Assembly: GCF_002019705.1 (NCBI RefSeq)
Contig: NZ_KV917377.1
Span: 742,565-806,564 of the forward strand
Reading direction: 5' to 3'
Length of the DNA stretch: 64,000 nucleotides
Source of the DNA: Shouchella patagoniensis
GTDB lineage: Bacteria > Bacillota > Bacilli > Bacillales > Bacillaceae_D
In this document: one piece after another, positions 36,051-45,138 of the stretch
Position numbering within the stretch: the stretch's first letter is position 1
Layout of the letters: the number at the start of each line of letters is the position of its first letter
Position numbers and translations under genes: made by a program
Notes under the pieces: model-generated
What the model saw: the letters and a program-made list of their open reading frames with translations, nothing else
Told to the model about the DNA's origin: nothing
The model's database searches: none

Positions 36051-37097
36051 CTATTTTAAATCAAGGGGAATGTCTTCAAGCGATTCATCCGCTTCTGCTA
36101 CTTTTATTTCACCATCTAAGCCATGATGGTCGCGAATTAATCGCTCAATTTCGGCAGTCATTGCTTGATTCTCTTTTAAGAATTGCTTTGAATTTTCTCG
36201 ACCTTGCCCTAAGCGATCACCTTTGTATGAATACCAAGCACCACTTTTTTCAACAATATCTAGTTCAGCAGCAATATCAAGCATTGATCCTTCTCGCGAG
36301 ATTCCTTCTCCGTACATAATATCCACTTCAGCTAAACGGAATGGTGGAGCCACTTTGTTTTTAACAACTTTAATTTTTGTACGATTCCCAACAATTTCAT
36401 TTCCTTGCTTCAATGCTTCAGCACGGCGTACTTCCAAACGTACAGACGAATAGAATTTAAGCGCACGTCCTCCTGGCGTTGTTTCAGGATTTCCAAACAT
36501 AACGCCAACCTTTTCACGAATTTGGTTGATAAAGATCGCAATTGTTTTTGATTTATTAATCGCGCCAGACAATTTACGCAATGCTTGGGACATTAATCGA
36601 GCCTGCAACCCAACATGGGAATCACCCATCTCACCTTCAATTTCTGCTTTTGGTACAAGTGCGGCAACACTATCGATAACAATGATATCAAGCGCACCAC
36701 TTCGTACAAGCGCTTCAGCAATCTCAAGCGCCTGTTCCCCTGTATCAGGCTGTGATAACAACAGTTCATCAATGTCAACGCCTAATTTTCCAGCATAAAC
36801 AGGATCAAGAGCATGCTCAGCATCAATAAAAGCAGCTTGTCCGCCTTGGCGTTGTACTTCCGCTATCGCATGCAGAGCTACAGTCGTTTTACCAGAAGAC
36901 TCTGGACCATAAACCTCTACAACTCTCCCTTTTGGATAACCACCAACGCCAAGCGCAATGTCTAAAGCGAGCGTCCCACTTGAAATCGTTGATACTCGTT
37001 GTTCTGCTTGTTCACCAAGCTTCATAATTGATCCTTTACCAAACTGTTTTTCAATTTGGCGCAACGCCATGTCTAATGCTTGTTTACGATCACTCAT
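36051..37097 (-). CDS. recA: RecA recombinase
   Basis: A 348-aa RecA, normal length. It drives homologous strand exchange and LexA self-cleavage. Walker [19 protein letters not shown], the Walker [21 protein letters not shown], loop-2 [26 protein letters not shown] and the acidic C-terminus are all present. ATG at 37097 follows AAGGAGAG; the ATG six bases upstream lies in the site. It has its own sigma-A promoter and LexA box, about 160-215 bp upstream. Confidence 0.99.
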   Translation of the reverse strand: MSDRKQALDMALRQIEKQFGKGSIMKLGEQAEQRVSTISSGTLALDIALGVGGYPKGRVVEVYGPESSGKTTVALHAIAEVQRQGGQAAFIDAEHALDPVYAGKLGVDIDELLLSQPDTGEQALEIAEALVRSGALDIIVIDSVAALVPKAEIEGEMGDSHVGLQARLMSQALRKLSGAINKSKTIAIFINQIREKVGVMFGNPETTPGGRALKFYSSVRLEVRRAEALKQGNEIVGNRTKIKVVKNKVAPPFRLAEVDIMYGEGISREGSMLDIAAELDIVEKSGAWYSYKGDRLGQGRENSKQFLKENQAMTAEIERLIRDHHGLDGEIKVAEADESLEDIPLDLK

Positions 37098-37262
37098 CTT
37101 CATCTCTCCTTCTTCTTTCCAGTCAATCTATTCAGTAACATGCACACAATTAAGCATGTCTAGGTGTCTGCCTTTTATAGCCAGAAGTTAAATTAGTTCG
37201 TCGAACCCTGTTTACCAAAGTCAACTACCCGCTTTTCACAACTAACTTTTAATGCTTATTCC

Positions 37263-37291
37263 ATCATAACGTTTTTTTGAGTATTTGCCAA
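37263..37291 (-). promoter_or_regulatory. recA sigma-A promoter
   Basis: TTGGCA-N17-TATGAT on the minus strand, one mismatch from consensus in each hexamer. It gives a leader of about 160 nt before the recA ATG. Confidence 0.85.
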
Positions 37292-37300
37292 TAGGTTTTA

Positions 37301-37314
37301 CGAACATTTATTCG
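37301..37314 (-). promoter_or_regulatory. LexA box of recA
   Basis: Minus strand CGAATAAATGTTCG. It matches the B. subtilis recA operator CGAATATGCGTTCG at all ten outer positions and lies just upstream of the -35. Confidence 0.85.
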
Positions 37315-37326
37315 GTTTTTTGAAGC

Positions 37327-37356
37327 AAAAAAAACCGGGAAATCCCGATTTTTTTC
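37327..37356 (-). terminator. Terminator of the DEAD-box helicase gene
   Basis: ATCGGGA-TTT-CCCGGT stem followed by eight T on the minus strand. It separates the helicase gene from the recA promoter. Confidence 0.85.
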
Positions 37357-37367
37357 GTTTTCATCAT

Positions 37368-38981
37368 TTATGTGCGACGAGAGCCTGCGGGCGTACGTCT
37401 TTCTCTCTTAGGGCGAGGCTTTGCAGGCTCCAGATTTACACGCGCTCCATTTATTCTTGAGTAGCGAAGACCCTCATAGACGAAAGGAGCAGCTTCTTCG
37501 GGGACATCAACAAACGAAAAGTTCTCAAAGATATCAATTCTACCAATCGTTTGGGCTGGAATACCAACAAGACGACTAATTTCATCTCCAAGGATTTTAG
37601 GCGTTAAGTTAACATTCCGACCAACATTAATAAAGAAACGTACCATCCCTTTTGCTCCACCCGTTTCACCAAAGCTATACCCAGCATCTTCGTTTGCTGT
37701 TTCGGTAGAAAACTTTAATTTCAACAGAGCTGCAATCACTTCTTTTGCGTCTTGTTCAGCAAGAATCTCGTCAGCAAGTGGTAAAAATAAATCCATATCT
37801 TTTCCACCTTGACCAATTGTATCTTCAACCAAGCTCTTCCAAGCGCTCTGCTGTTTCTCAACAACTTCTTCAATCGTTGGAACCTCGCGTGACGGAATGT
37901 GCATCTTAATTTCTTTTTCAATCGAGCGTAAATGCTTCATTTCCCGAGGCGTTACGAGAGTAATTGCAGCTCCAGTCCGGCCAGCACGACCAGTTCGTCC
38001 AATTCGGTGAACATAACTTTCTGGGTCTTGTGGGATGTCATAATTAATAACATGGCTGACATTCTCCACATCAATTCCTCTAGCAGCAACATCGGTTGCA
38101 ATCAAAAATTCGATGGAAGAGTCTCGAAATCTCTTCATCACCACATCACGTTGCGATTGTGTTAAATCTCCGTGTAAGCCATCAGCCAAATACCCTCGAG
38201 CTTGCAGTGCTTCAGTTAACTCTGCGACTCCTTTTTTGGTCCGACAAAATAAAATACCGAGTTCAACATTATCGCTATCAATAATACGGCACAGCGAATC
38301 AATTTTGTTTCGTTCAAGCACCTTATAATAAAGTTGATTAATGGAAGGAGCCGTCACTTCCCCTTTATTAATTGTGACAGTAGAAGGGTCATTCATGTAT
38401 TTACGCGAAAGCTTTCGAATCGCCGGTGGCATTGTTGCCGAAAAGAGCAATGTCTGACGTACATCATTTACCTCTTTTAAAATCGATTCAATATCATCTA
38501 CAAATCCCATATCAAGCATTTCATCTGCTTCGTCCAGGACCACGGTGTGAACAGAATTTAAATTTAATGTTCCACGTTGCAAGTGATCAAGCATCCGACC
38601 AGGAGTACCAATAACGATTTGAACACCTTGGCGGAGCGCCTTAATTTGGTGTCCAATTGATTGTCCTCCGTATACTGGGAGTGTTCGAATCCGTTTATGA
38701 GTTGAGAGCTTTTGAAGCTCTCCAGAAACTTGAATGGCAAGTTCTCGTGTTGGTGTTAAAATAAGTGCTTGAATAAAGCGCTCCTCTGTCACTTTATCAA
38801 CAACTGGGATGCCAAACGCGGCGGTTTTACCAGTCCCAGTTTGAGCTTGGCCAATAACATCACCGCCTGTTAAAATAGCAGGAATTGCTTTTTCTTGAAT
38901 CGGTGAAGGTTCTTCAAAGCCCATGTCTTTAATTGCTTGTTTTACTTGGTCTGATATCTTGAAGTCTGCAAAAAATGTCAT
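37368..38981 (-). CDS. deaD: DEAD-box RNA helicase with DbpA-type RNA-binding domain
   Basis: A 537-aa RNA helicase with all core motifs: Q motif (FEEPSPIQEKAI), I AQTGTGKT, II DEAD, III SAT, and VI HRIGRTGRAG. A DbpA-type RNA-recognition domain follows (VRFFINVGRNVNLTPKILGDEISRL..., about 455-525) and a basic tail (KPRPKRERRTPAGSRR). This layout fits DeaD/CsdA-type helicases that remodel rRNA and structured mRNA, often in the cold; I use deaD for class, not proven orthology. Its ATG overlaps the cinA stop by four bases (ATGA). In B. subtilis cinA is followed directly by recA, so this is an insertion. Confidence 0.9.
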   Translation of the reverse strand: MTFFADFKISDQVKQAIKDMGFEEPSPIQEKAIPAILTGGDVIGQAQTGTGKTAAFGIPVVDKVTEERFIQALILTPTRELAIQVSGELQKLSTHKRIRTLPVYGGQSIGHQIKALRQGVQIVIGTPGRMLDHLQRGTLNLNSVHTVVLDEADEMLDMGFVDDIESILKEVNDVRQTLLFSATMPPAIRKLSRKYMNDPSTVTINKGEVTAPSINQLYYKVLERNKIDSLCRIIDSDNVELGILFCRTKKGVAELTEALQARGYLADGLHGDLTQSQRDVVMKRFRDSSIEFLIATDVAARGIDVENVSHVINYDIPQDPESYVHRIGRTGRAGRTGAAITLVTPREMKHLRSIEKEIKMHIPSREVPTIEEVVEKQQSAWKSLVEDTIGQGGKDMDLFLPLADEILAEQDAKEVIAALLKLKFSTETANEDAGYSFGETGGAKGMVRFFINVGRNVNLTPKILGDEISRLVGIPAQTIGRIDIFENFSFVDVPEEAAPFVYEGLRYSRINGARVNLEPAKPRPKRERRTPAGSRRT

Positions 38982-40231
38982 TTACTACCATTTCTCCTTT
39001 TTAATTCTTCCACCAAATGAAAATATCCATATTTTACACCACGTTTTCGAACGGCATTGCGACCACCTGAAAGTGACAATCTAATTGTTTTTTCTGTACC
39101 GTCTGCAAAAACAAGTGCCATTATAACCGAACCGACCTTATGTCCTTCTAATGATTCTGGACCTGCTACACCTGTAAAGGAAATCGCAACATCTGACTTA
39201 AATAAATGTTTGACTCCCCTTGCCATTTCAAGTGCACATTCTTCACTGATTGCACCAAAATTACGTAATGTAGCAGCAGAAACGCCTAAAATGCTTTCCT
39301 TTACATCATTGCCATAAGCAGTAATGCTTCCTTTTAGTACATCTGAAGCGCCAGCCACTGCAGCAAGTTCACTTGAGAAAAGACCGGCTGTTAAACTCTC
39401 AGCACTAGCAATCGTCAATCCTTGCTGTTTCAGCATTGCATACATCTCGCCCACAAGTGTTGTCTCATCGTACCCATAAAGATATTTCCCGACCCGCGCC
39501 TGAATCTTTTCCTCCACTTCATTTAGCAAGCGAACGGCTTCAGTCGGATCACCATGTTTCACTGTTAAGCGCAACTTAACTTCACCATCACCAGCAAGTG
39601 GAGCAATCGTTGGATTGGTTTGTGTTTCAATCAAATCATCCAAATCCGTTTCCAACTGCGATTCACCAATGCCAAAGAAATGAAGAACACGCGAAGTAAT
39701 CGCAGCATGGTCATTCGCCCCCAACAGTAACGGCAATAATTCACGTTCAAACATCGGCTTCATTTCACTTGGTGGTCCTGGTAATAATGCTATTTTCTTT
39801 CCAGCATCTAATTCAAGCAACATTCCTGGAGCCATACCATGGCGATTAGCAAGAACTTGAGCACCTTCAATGATCAGCGCTTGCTTTTTATTATTAGGAG
39901 ACATGGAACGATTATGCTGTTTAAAAAACGCCTCAATATAGTTTAATGCTTCAGCGTCATAAACCAATTGTTTCCCACAAAATTTTGCTACGGTTTCCTT
40001 CGTTAAATCATCTTTTGTTGGTCCAAGTCCGCCCGTCAAAATGACAATATCAGAACGGTTATGCGCTTCTTTCAGTGCAAAGTTCAAACGTTGTTCATTA
40101 TCACCAACAACCGTATGCGTGTATACATCTACACCAATGCTTGCGAGTTGTTTTGAAATAAACTGACCATTTGTATTCGCGATTTGTCCTAACAAGAGCT
40201 CGGAACCAACCGCTACGATTTCAGCGTTCAA
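38978..40231 (-). CDS. cinA: CinA (competence/damage-inducible protein; NMN amidase family)
   Basis: A 417-aa two-domain CinA. The N-terminal MoaB/MPT-binding-type domain (1-170) contains EIVAVGSELLLGQIANTNG and LTGGLGPTKDDLTKE. The C-terminal CinA domain (about 255-410) contains TIASAESLTAGLFSSELA and SFTGVAGPESLEGHKVGSV. The family deamidates NMN or recycles ADP-ribose; in B. subtilis cinA and recA form a competence-induced operon. TTG start after GGGAGAGAG. Its stop is coupled to the helicase start, so the competence link to recA here would have to pass through deaD and its terminator. Confidence 0.95.
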   Translation of the reverse strand: MNAEIVAVGSELLLGQIANTNGQFISKQLASIGVDVYTHTVVGDNEQRLNFALKEAHNRSDIVILTGGLGPTKDDLTKETVAKFCGKQLVYDAEALNYIEAFFKQHNRSMSPNNKKQALIIEGAQVLANRHGMAPGMLLELDAGKKIALLPGPPSEMKPMFERELLPLLLGANDHAAITSRVLHFFGIGESQLETDLDDLIETQTNPTIAPLAGDGEVKLRLTVKHGDPTEAVRLLNEVEEKIQARVGKYLYGYDETTLVGEMYAMLKQQGLTIASAESLTAGLFSSELAAVAGASDVLKGSITAYGNDVKESILGVSAATLRNFGAISEECALEMARGVKHLFKSDVAISFTGVAGPESLEGHKVGSVIMALVFADGTEKTIRLSLSGGRNAVRKRGVKYGYFHLVEELKRRNGSK

Positions 40232-40246
40232 CCAACTCTCTCCCTT

Positions 40247-40825
40247 TTACATCGATTTTAAAATTACATGTTTATTTTTGATAAAATAATCAACACCGGA
40301 CCAGATCGTGAGCAACGCAGCAATATAAAGCATCAAGTCAGCAAATGGAAACGACAAAGCAGAAAAAGGAATATTATGTAATAAACTTGCGATTATGGCC
40401 ACCATCTGGGTAAGTGTTTTCCATTTTCCTAAGTTGCTCGCAGCAATCACATCACCTTCAGCAGCGGCTACAAGACGAATCCCAGTAACAGCAAATTCTC
40501 TGCTAATAATCACAATTGCGATCCAAGCTGGAATCAGATGTGCCTCAACGAGACCAATTAACGCAGCTGCCACAAGCAATTTGTCTGCTAATGGATCTAA
40601 AAACTTCCCAAAGCTTGTAATAAGATTCAGTTTTCGTGCGTAATAGCCATCCAACCAATCTGTTGCTGCTGCAATAATGAATATCAATGTAGCAATTAAC
40701 ATCGAATTCGTAATCGTTTCGTTAAACAGCTCCGTTTCACCAAGTGGCATATCCACTAACAAAAACAACATAAATAGTGGAATTAAGCAAATGCGTGCAA
40801 CGGTGATTTTATTTGGTAAATTCAC
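40247..40825 (-). CDS. pgsA: CDP-diacylglycerol-glycerol-3-phosphate 3-phosphatidyltransferase
   Basis: A 192-aa integral membrane enzyme that makes phosphatidylglycerophosphate, the first step to phosphatidylglycerol. The CDP-alcohol motif is complete: DWLDGYYARKLNLITSFGKFLDPLADK (about 57-83), which contains D-G-x2-A-R-x8-G-x3-D-x3-D. About six helices. GTG start. It lies 15 bp before cinA in the conserved ymfM-pgsA-cinA order. Confidence 0.96.
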   Translation of the reverse strand: MNLPNKITVARICLIPLFMLFLLVDMPLGETELFNETITNSMLIATLIFIIAAATDWLDGYYARKLNLITSFGKFLDPLADKLLVAAALIGLVEAHLIPAWIAIVIISREFAVTGIRLVAAAEGDVIAASNLGKWKTLTQMVAIIASLLHNIPFSALSFPFADLMLYIAALLTIWSGVDYFIKNKHVILKSM

Positions 40826-40919
40826 GTTTTTCCCTTCTTTCTTGCTTCCTCTGATGCATCGCTTTTTTCGTTCTTAACTATTGTACCATAGACAGCGGCA
40901 GACTGAAAAAAGAGCGCTC

Positions 40920-40960
40920 AAAAAAGTAAGCTCCCTGCAATTACAGAGAGCTTACTTTTT
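40920..40960 (-). terminator. Terminator of ymfM
   Basis: AAAGTAAGCTCTCTG / CAGGGAGCTTACTTT stem followed by T on the minus strand; it touches the ymfM stop. pgsA should thus have its own promoter. Confidence 0.88.
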
Positions 40961-41861
40961 AATCTACTACATCTATTTGCACAGTTTGGACATCTGTCTC
41001 AAGCAATTTGACTTCAACGCCATTTACTTCAAAGCGCTCAACATCAAATCCGTTACCAATCCTAACGTTTACTGATTCCAAGCCATCAACATCCGGTTCA
41101 TAATCAGCACCATAATCAGCAGAGTTATCTTCTAACAATTCGCTAACATTGTTCCCATCTCTAACACCGATATAAGACTGCCCAGACATCGTGATAACAA
41201 TCGATTCAAGCGAATCTACATTTGACAACAAAAAGGATTGTGAATTGGCTGATTCATCTTCTAAAGTCAGCTCTGGTTCGTTATTGTTGTCTTCTTCAGT
41301 ATCTTCATCAGTAGCAGCATTGTCTTCTTCAGTACCGTTGTCATTCTCTTCATCAACCGTATCCTGCTCATCGTTTTCTTCATCTTCAACAGCAGCAGGA
41401 GGATCATACGTATTGTTTGGTGGATCTTGCACTTCTTCTTGGTCTGCGGACCCTCCATTTACCACATTCCATACAACCACAACAGCAATGACTACCGCTG
41501 CAATAATTAACAGGGGAATTAAAATGGAAGAAACAGAACGTCGTCTTCCACTGCTTGGCTTTTGCTCTCTGTGTACCGGTTTTGTTCGTTCTGATCTCGA
41601 TGGTAAATCAACTGCATCATTTTGTGGATTGGGTAATTCATTTTTATACGTCGCCACAACTTCATCTGCATCAAGACCTACAGCTTCTGCATACGTTTTA
41701 ACAAACGCTCGGGCATAGAAAATTCCCGGAAGTGTATCAAAGTTCCCTTCTTCAATGGCCGCTAAATAACGTTTTTGAATCTTTGTTGTACGTTGCAAAT
41801 CTTCCAACGTCATTTGTTTTTCTTCTCGAACTTCTTTTAAATAATTACCTAGTTCAGACAT
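40959..41861 (-). CDS. ymfM: RodZ-like helix-turn-helix membrane protein YmfM
   Basis: A 300-aa protein of the RodZ/YmfM family, which links cell-shape machinery to the membrane. An N-terminal cytosolic HTH (LGNYLKEVREEKQMTLEDLQRTTKIQKRYLAAIEEG, 4-40) is followed by a basic stretch, one membrane helix (about 112-135), and an acidic Asn/Asp/Glu linker (about 140-205) of low complexity. A C-terminal DUF4115-type beta domain follows. ATG at 41861 is preferred over GTG at 41867. The acidic linker gives a long serine-rich antisense ORF that is not a gene. Confidence 0.9.
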   Translation of the reverse strand: MSELGNYLKEVREEKQMTLEDLQRTTKIQKRYLAAIEEGNFDTLPGIFYARAFVKTYAEAVGLDADEVVATYKNELPNPQNDAVDLPSRSERTKPVHREQKPSSGRRRSVSSILIPLLIIAAVVIAVVVVWNVVNGGSADQEEVQDPPNNTYDPPAAVEDEENDEQDTVDEENDNGTEEDNAATDEDTEEDNNNEPELTLEDESANSQSFLLSNVDSLESIVITMSGQSYIGVRDGNNVSELLEDNSADYGADYEPDVDGLESVNVRIGNGFDVERFEVNGVEVKLLETDVQTVQIDVVD

Positions 41862-41882
41862 GGTCACACCTACCTACACACT

Positions 41883-42650
41883 TTAGCTAATATCAAAGGA
41901 AGAAAATCCTGGTTCTACGACATCGTACGTTATTTCTTCATTGTCATCGTTACGCAATTCAATAATACAGTCAAAATCTTCGATCTCATATTCTGTTTCC
42001 CGGATAAAAATGTCGGGATGTTCAACAACTTTTACTGCTGGCAACCGCATAATATCATGAACAAGCATGCGGTGTTTTTCCGTTGCTCGCATCGTTGACA
42101 CAATGCCGTCAATAATAAAAATATTATCGCCATCCATTTCATCATCTGCCAGTTGACTACGCACCGTTTGTCGCAAAAGAGTAGATGAAATAAATGACCA
42201 TCTTTTATTTGCACAAACACTCGCTGCAACAACAGACTCCGTTTTCCCAACACGAGGCATACCACGAATACCAATCAAGTAATGCTCATCTTTTTTCATC
42301 AATTCTGCCATAAAATCAACAAGTAACCCTAGTTCTCTGCGAATAAAACGAAATGTTTTCTTTTCAGCAGCATTACGTTCAATATAGCGACCATGACGAA
42401 TGGCAAGCCTATCCCTTACTCGTGGCTCACGGAATTTGGTTACTGTTACGCTGCCAATTGTATGTAAGATGGCTTTAAACCGTTTGACGCTGTCATCATC
42501 TGAACTGCGAAGCAACATTCCCCTACGAGTGTGGTCAATCCCATTAATTGTTACAATATTAATTGAAAGCATACCAAGAAGAGAAGAAATATCCCCAAGT
42601 ATTCCCGGCCGGTTTTCGTGCAATTGGTACTCAAAATACCATTCCTTCAC
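41883..42650 (-). CDS. ymfK: DUF3388 protein YmfK with N-terminal ACT domain
   Basis: A 255-aa protein of the YmfK/DUF3388 family. The first 70 residues (EWYFEYQLHENRPGILGDISSLLGMLSINIVTI) look like an ACT domain. The rest has a P-loop-like IGIRGMPRVGKTESVVAAS (about 122-140) and an acidic Asp-rich end. It may bind a nucleotide and a small ligand; function unknown. GTG start with GGAAGTGG upstream. Conserved place between ymfJ and ymfM. Confidence 0.88.
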   Translation of the reverse strand: MKEWYFEYQLHENRPGILGDISSLLGMLSINIVTINGIDHTRRGMLLRSSDDDSVKRFKAILHTIGSVTVTKFREPRVRDRLAIRHGRYIERNAAEKKTFRFIRRELGLLVDFMAELMKKDEHYLIGIRGMPRVGKTESVVAASVCANKRWSFISSTLLRQTVRSQLADDEMDGDNIFIIDGIVSTMRATEKHRMLVHDIMRLPAVKVVEHPDIFIRETEYEIEDFDCIIELRNDDNEEITYDVVEPGFSSFDIS

Positions 42651-42774
42651 CGTGCCACTTCCTTTCCCTCGAAAAAAATTGACAAATTAAGCTATTCTTC
42701 TTGGCTCTATGATATAGGATTCACTATAAAAATGAAAGTATTTTCCTGTGTAAATTAAAGAAAAGAGCTGATAC

Positions 42775-42811
42775 AAAAAAAGCCGCTTGTTCAGTAGAAG
42801 AACAAGCAGCA
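42775..42811 (-). terminator. Terminator of ymfJ
   Basis: GCTTGTTC / GAACAAGC stem extended by G-C pairs, then seven T on the minus strand. Confidence 0.88.
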
Positions 42812-42817
42812 GTCTTA

Positions 42818-43066
42818 TTACTTATGGCCAACTAGTTTTACCATCATGTTTGCAATTGCATGCTGTTCTTTCTCATCAGCTACTTTCCATAGCTCTGCAA
42901 GCACACGCTCTTGCTCATTTTTAGGTTCAACTTGTTCAGACAAATATTCTCCGACTTGGTAAGCAACGTCACTTACAATCGTTTCATCCATGCCCTCGTG
43001 CTGAGCCTGATCGAGGCGCTCTCCTAAAAATTCTTTCCAATGATCCCAGTTGTCAAGTACGGACAT
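42818..43066 (-). CDS. ymfJ: DUF3243 protein YmfJ
   Basis: An 82-aa helical protein, recognised as YmfJ/DUF3243 from NWDHWKEFLGERLDQAQ, the YLSEQVEPKNEQERVL segment and the C-terminal NMMVKLV. Soluble, no membrane segment. ATG with AAAGGAGGG upstream. Function unknown. It follows ymfI by about 70 bp. Confidence 0.92.
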   Translation of the reverse strand: MSVLDNWDHWKEFLGERLDQAQHEGMDETIVSDVAYQVGEYLSEQVEPKNEQERVLAELWKVADEKEQHAIANMMVKLVGHK

Positions 43067-43135
43067 GCGAATCCCTCCTTTGAAATTTTAAAAAAGATTC
43101 ACATGTAGTATGCCGCTAAAGGCTCCAATTATACA

Positions 43136-43849
43136 TTAACAATACCAAGCACCGTTAACCGATAAAATTTGACCATTTATATAAGTTGCTTTGTTACCAG
43201 CCAAGAAATGAATCGCATTTGCTGTTTCAGTTGCCGTTCCGAGACGACCCGCAGGTATCTCATTTGCAAGCTCACTTAAATCATCTTCTGGATACAACGA
43301 AAGCATTTCGGTTGCAATTGCCCCGGGGGCGACAGCATTGATACGCACACCACTTCGACCAACCTCTTTCGCTATCGCCTTCACAAATCCATGTAATCCA
43401 CTTTTCGCGGCAGAATAAACACTTTCCATACTGGCTCCTGTGAGACCCCAAATAGAAGAAACGACAACAATCGAGCCGCTCTCGTTGCGAATCATTTGTG
43501 GTAGTAACGCACGAACAAGTTTAATTGGGCTTATTAAGTGGACCGCCATTGTCCGATCTAGTTCCTCATCACTCACATCTTGCAACAGTTCTGGTACAGA
43601 TGTTCCAGCACAATAGATAAGCGTATCTGGAATTACAGGCATTTGACTGAGTAAGGAGTCAACACCATTCCCTTGGCTCAAATCCGCAAAAACAAGCATA
43701 CACTCACAGTTAACACGTTGCATTAACTCTTCTGCTGCATTCCTATTGGTATGGTAATGAATATAAATCAATTCTGCTTGATCTTCAAGCGACCGAACTA
43801 CTTCTTTGCCAATTCCTCCAGTCGCTCCTGTCACAAGCACTCGTCTCAT
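43136..43849 (-). CDS. ymfI: YmfI, SDR-type EF-P 5-aminopentanone reductase
   Basis: A 237-aa short-chain dehydrogenase. The cofactor motif is TGATGGIG (7-14), the NAG-equivalent is YCAGTS, and the catalytic Tyr and Lys are in YSAAKSG (about 150-156). In B. subtilis YmfI completes the 5-aminopentanol modification of elongation factor P. It resembles FabG but lies in the conserved ymfF-ymfH-ymfI cluster, which supports the EF-P role. ATG overlaps the ymfH stop by four bases, so expression is coupled. Confidence 0.88.
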   Translation of the reverse strand: MRRVLVTGATGGIGKEVVRSLEDQAELIYIHYHTNRNAAEELMQRVNCECMLVFADLSQGNGVDSLLSQMPVIPDTLIYCAGTSVPELLQDVSDEELDRTMAVHLISPIKLVRALLPQMIRNESGSIVVVSSIWGLTGASMESVYSAAKSGLHGFVKAIAKEVGRSGVRINAVAPGAIATEMLSLYPEDDLSELANEIPAGRLGTATETANAIHFLAGNKATYINGQILSVNGAWYC

Positions 43850-45138
43850 TGCTCTTTGTCATCCTTTACAACCACAACTGTTTTCGCTTCTGGTACAAAG
43901 TGTTCATGAAGAACACTCTCTAAGTCTTTTGCACTTAATGATTCTAACATCGGTAACACATCAAACAAATTCATGTCATTAAATCGATAGCGAGTGAATT
44001 CATTAGCAATAAATTCGGGAGAGTTTAATGCCCTTAGAAAAGAACCGATTTTCTTTTTCAGTGCACGATTTGCTTCGGGCTCCGATAAACCTTCTTGTTT
44101 GAATGATTCAATTGTTTGCTCAATCTTTTCTTGCAATTCATCAGGATAATTACTATCTCCACCAATAATAGAGAAGCCGAATCCTTTTTCTGCAGTGAAA
44201 TCAAAGGCAAATGAATCATCGATATAACCTGCATCGTATAGAGCCTCATACGCTTCAGAACTCGGTCCAAACATTAAATCAAGCAACACATTTAAAGATA
44301 GTTCATATTTAAGTAAGTCCTCGCTTTGACGAGATGGATTTCCTTCTTTAAATCCAACAAATAACTTGGGCGTTTGTACCGGCATGGTGATGACCCGCTC
44401 AGGTTGATCAGCCTTTCCTGCTTCAGGGTCAACACGACGCTCAATACCTTTAGATTCTGGAAATGTTTTGTGCCTTTGATTTTCTCGTACCAATGTCATC
44501 ATTTCATCAGGGTCAACCGCACCAACAATAAATAGAAGCATATTGCTAGGATGGTAAAATGTTTCGTAACATGTATATAAATCTTCTTTTGTTATTTTAC
44601 TGATGGATGGAATCGTACCAGCAATATCGATTTTTACTGGGTGCTTTTCATACATACTCTCAATTGTACCGAAATAAGCGCGCCAGTCTGGATTATCATC
44701 GTACATTGTTATTTCCTGTCCAATTATTCCCTTTTCCTTTTCTACCGTTTTGTCAGTAAAGTATGGATGTTGGACAAAATCAAGCAATGTTTCTACATTT
44801 TTATTTACATTTGTTGTACTTGAGAATAAATACGCTGTGCGGGTAAAACTCGTAAATGCATTTGCCGAAGCTCCTTGCTTTCCAAATGTATGGAACACAT
44901 CACCTTCTTCGCTTTCAAACATTTTATGCTCAAGGAAATGTGCAATGCCATCAGGAACTTTGATTGGTTCTGTTCTGCCAAGAGGAATAAATTCGTTATC
45001 GACTGAACCGTAATTCGTCGTAAAAGTAGCAAAGGTTTTATGGAATCCATGTTTTGGCAAGATATATACATCTAGTCCGTTATCAAGCTGCTCATAATAG
45101 AGCGTCTCTTCAAGTTGTTTAAACTCTAGTGGTTTCAT
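43846..45138 (-). CDS. ymfH: M16 peptidase-family protein YmfH
   Basis: A 430-aa M16 protein with the inverted zinc motif HFLEHKMFE (about 67-75) and the downstream Glu region. It pairs with YmfF, which lacks the motif, probably as a two-subunit enzyme of the processing-peptidase type. Annotated in databases as associated with EF-P aminopentanol modification; the substrate is not proven. The ATG overlaps the ymfF stop by one base (TAATG). Confidence 0.9.
   Translation of the reverse strand: MKPLEFKQLEETLYYEQLDNGLDVYILPKHGFHKTFATFTTNYGSVDNEFIPLGRTEPIKVPDGIAHFLEHKMFESEEGDVFHTFGKQGASANAFTSFTRTAYLFSSTTNVNKNVETLLDFVQHPYFTDKTVEKEKGIIGQEITMYDDNPDWRAYFGTIESMYEKHPVKIDIAGTIPSISKITKEDLYTCYETFYHPSNMLLFIVGAVDPDEMMTLVRENQRHKTFPESKGIERRVDPEAGKADQPERVITMPVQTPKLFVGFKEGNPSRQSEDLLKYELSLNVLLDLMFGPSSEAYEALYDAGYIDDSFAFDFTAEKGFGFSIIGGDSNYPDELQEKIEQTIESFKQEGLSEPEANRALKKKIGSFLRALNSPEFIANEFTRYRFNDMNLFDVLPMLESLSAKDLESVLHEHFVPEAKTVVVVKDDKEQ

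Noticed and set aside
41191-41718. 175-codon plus-strand ORF, very rich in serine
   Set aside because: It is antisense to the acidic low-complexity linker of YmfM; GAA/GAT codons read as Ser-rich on the other strand. No ribosome site.
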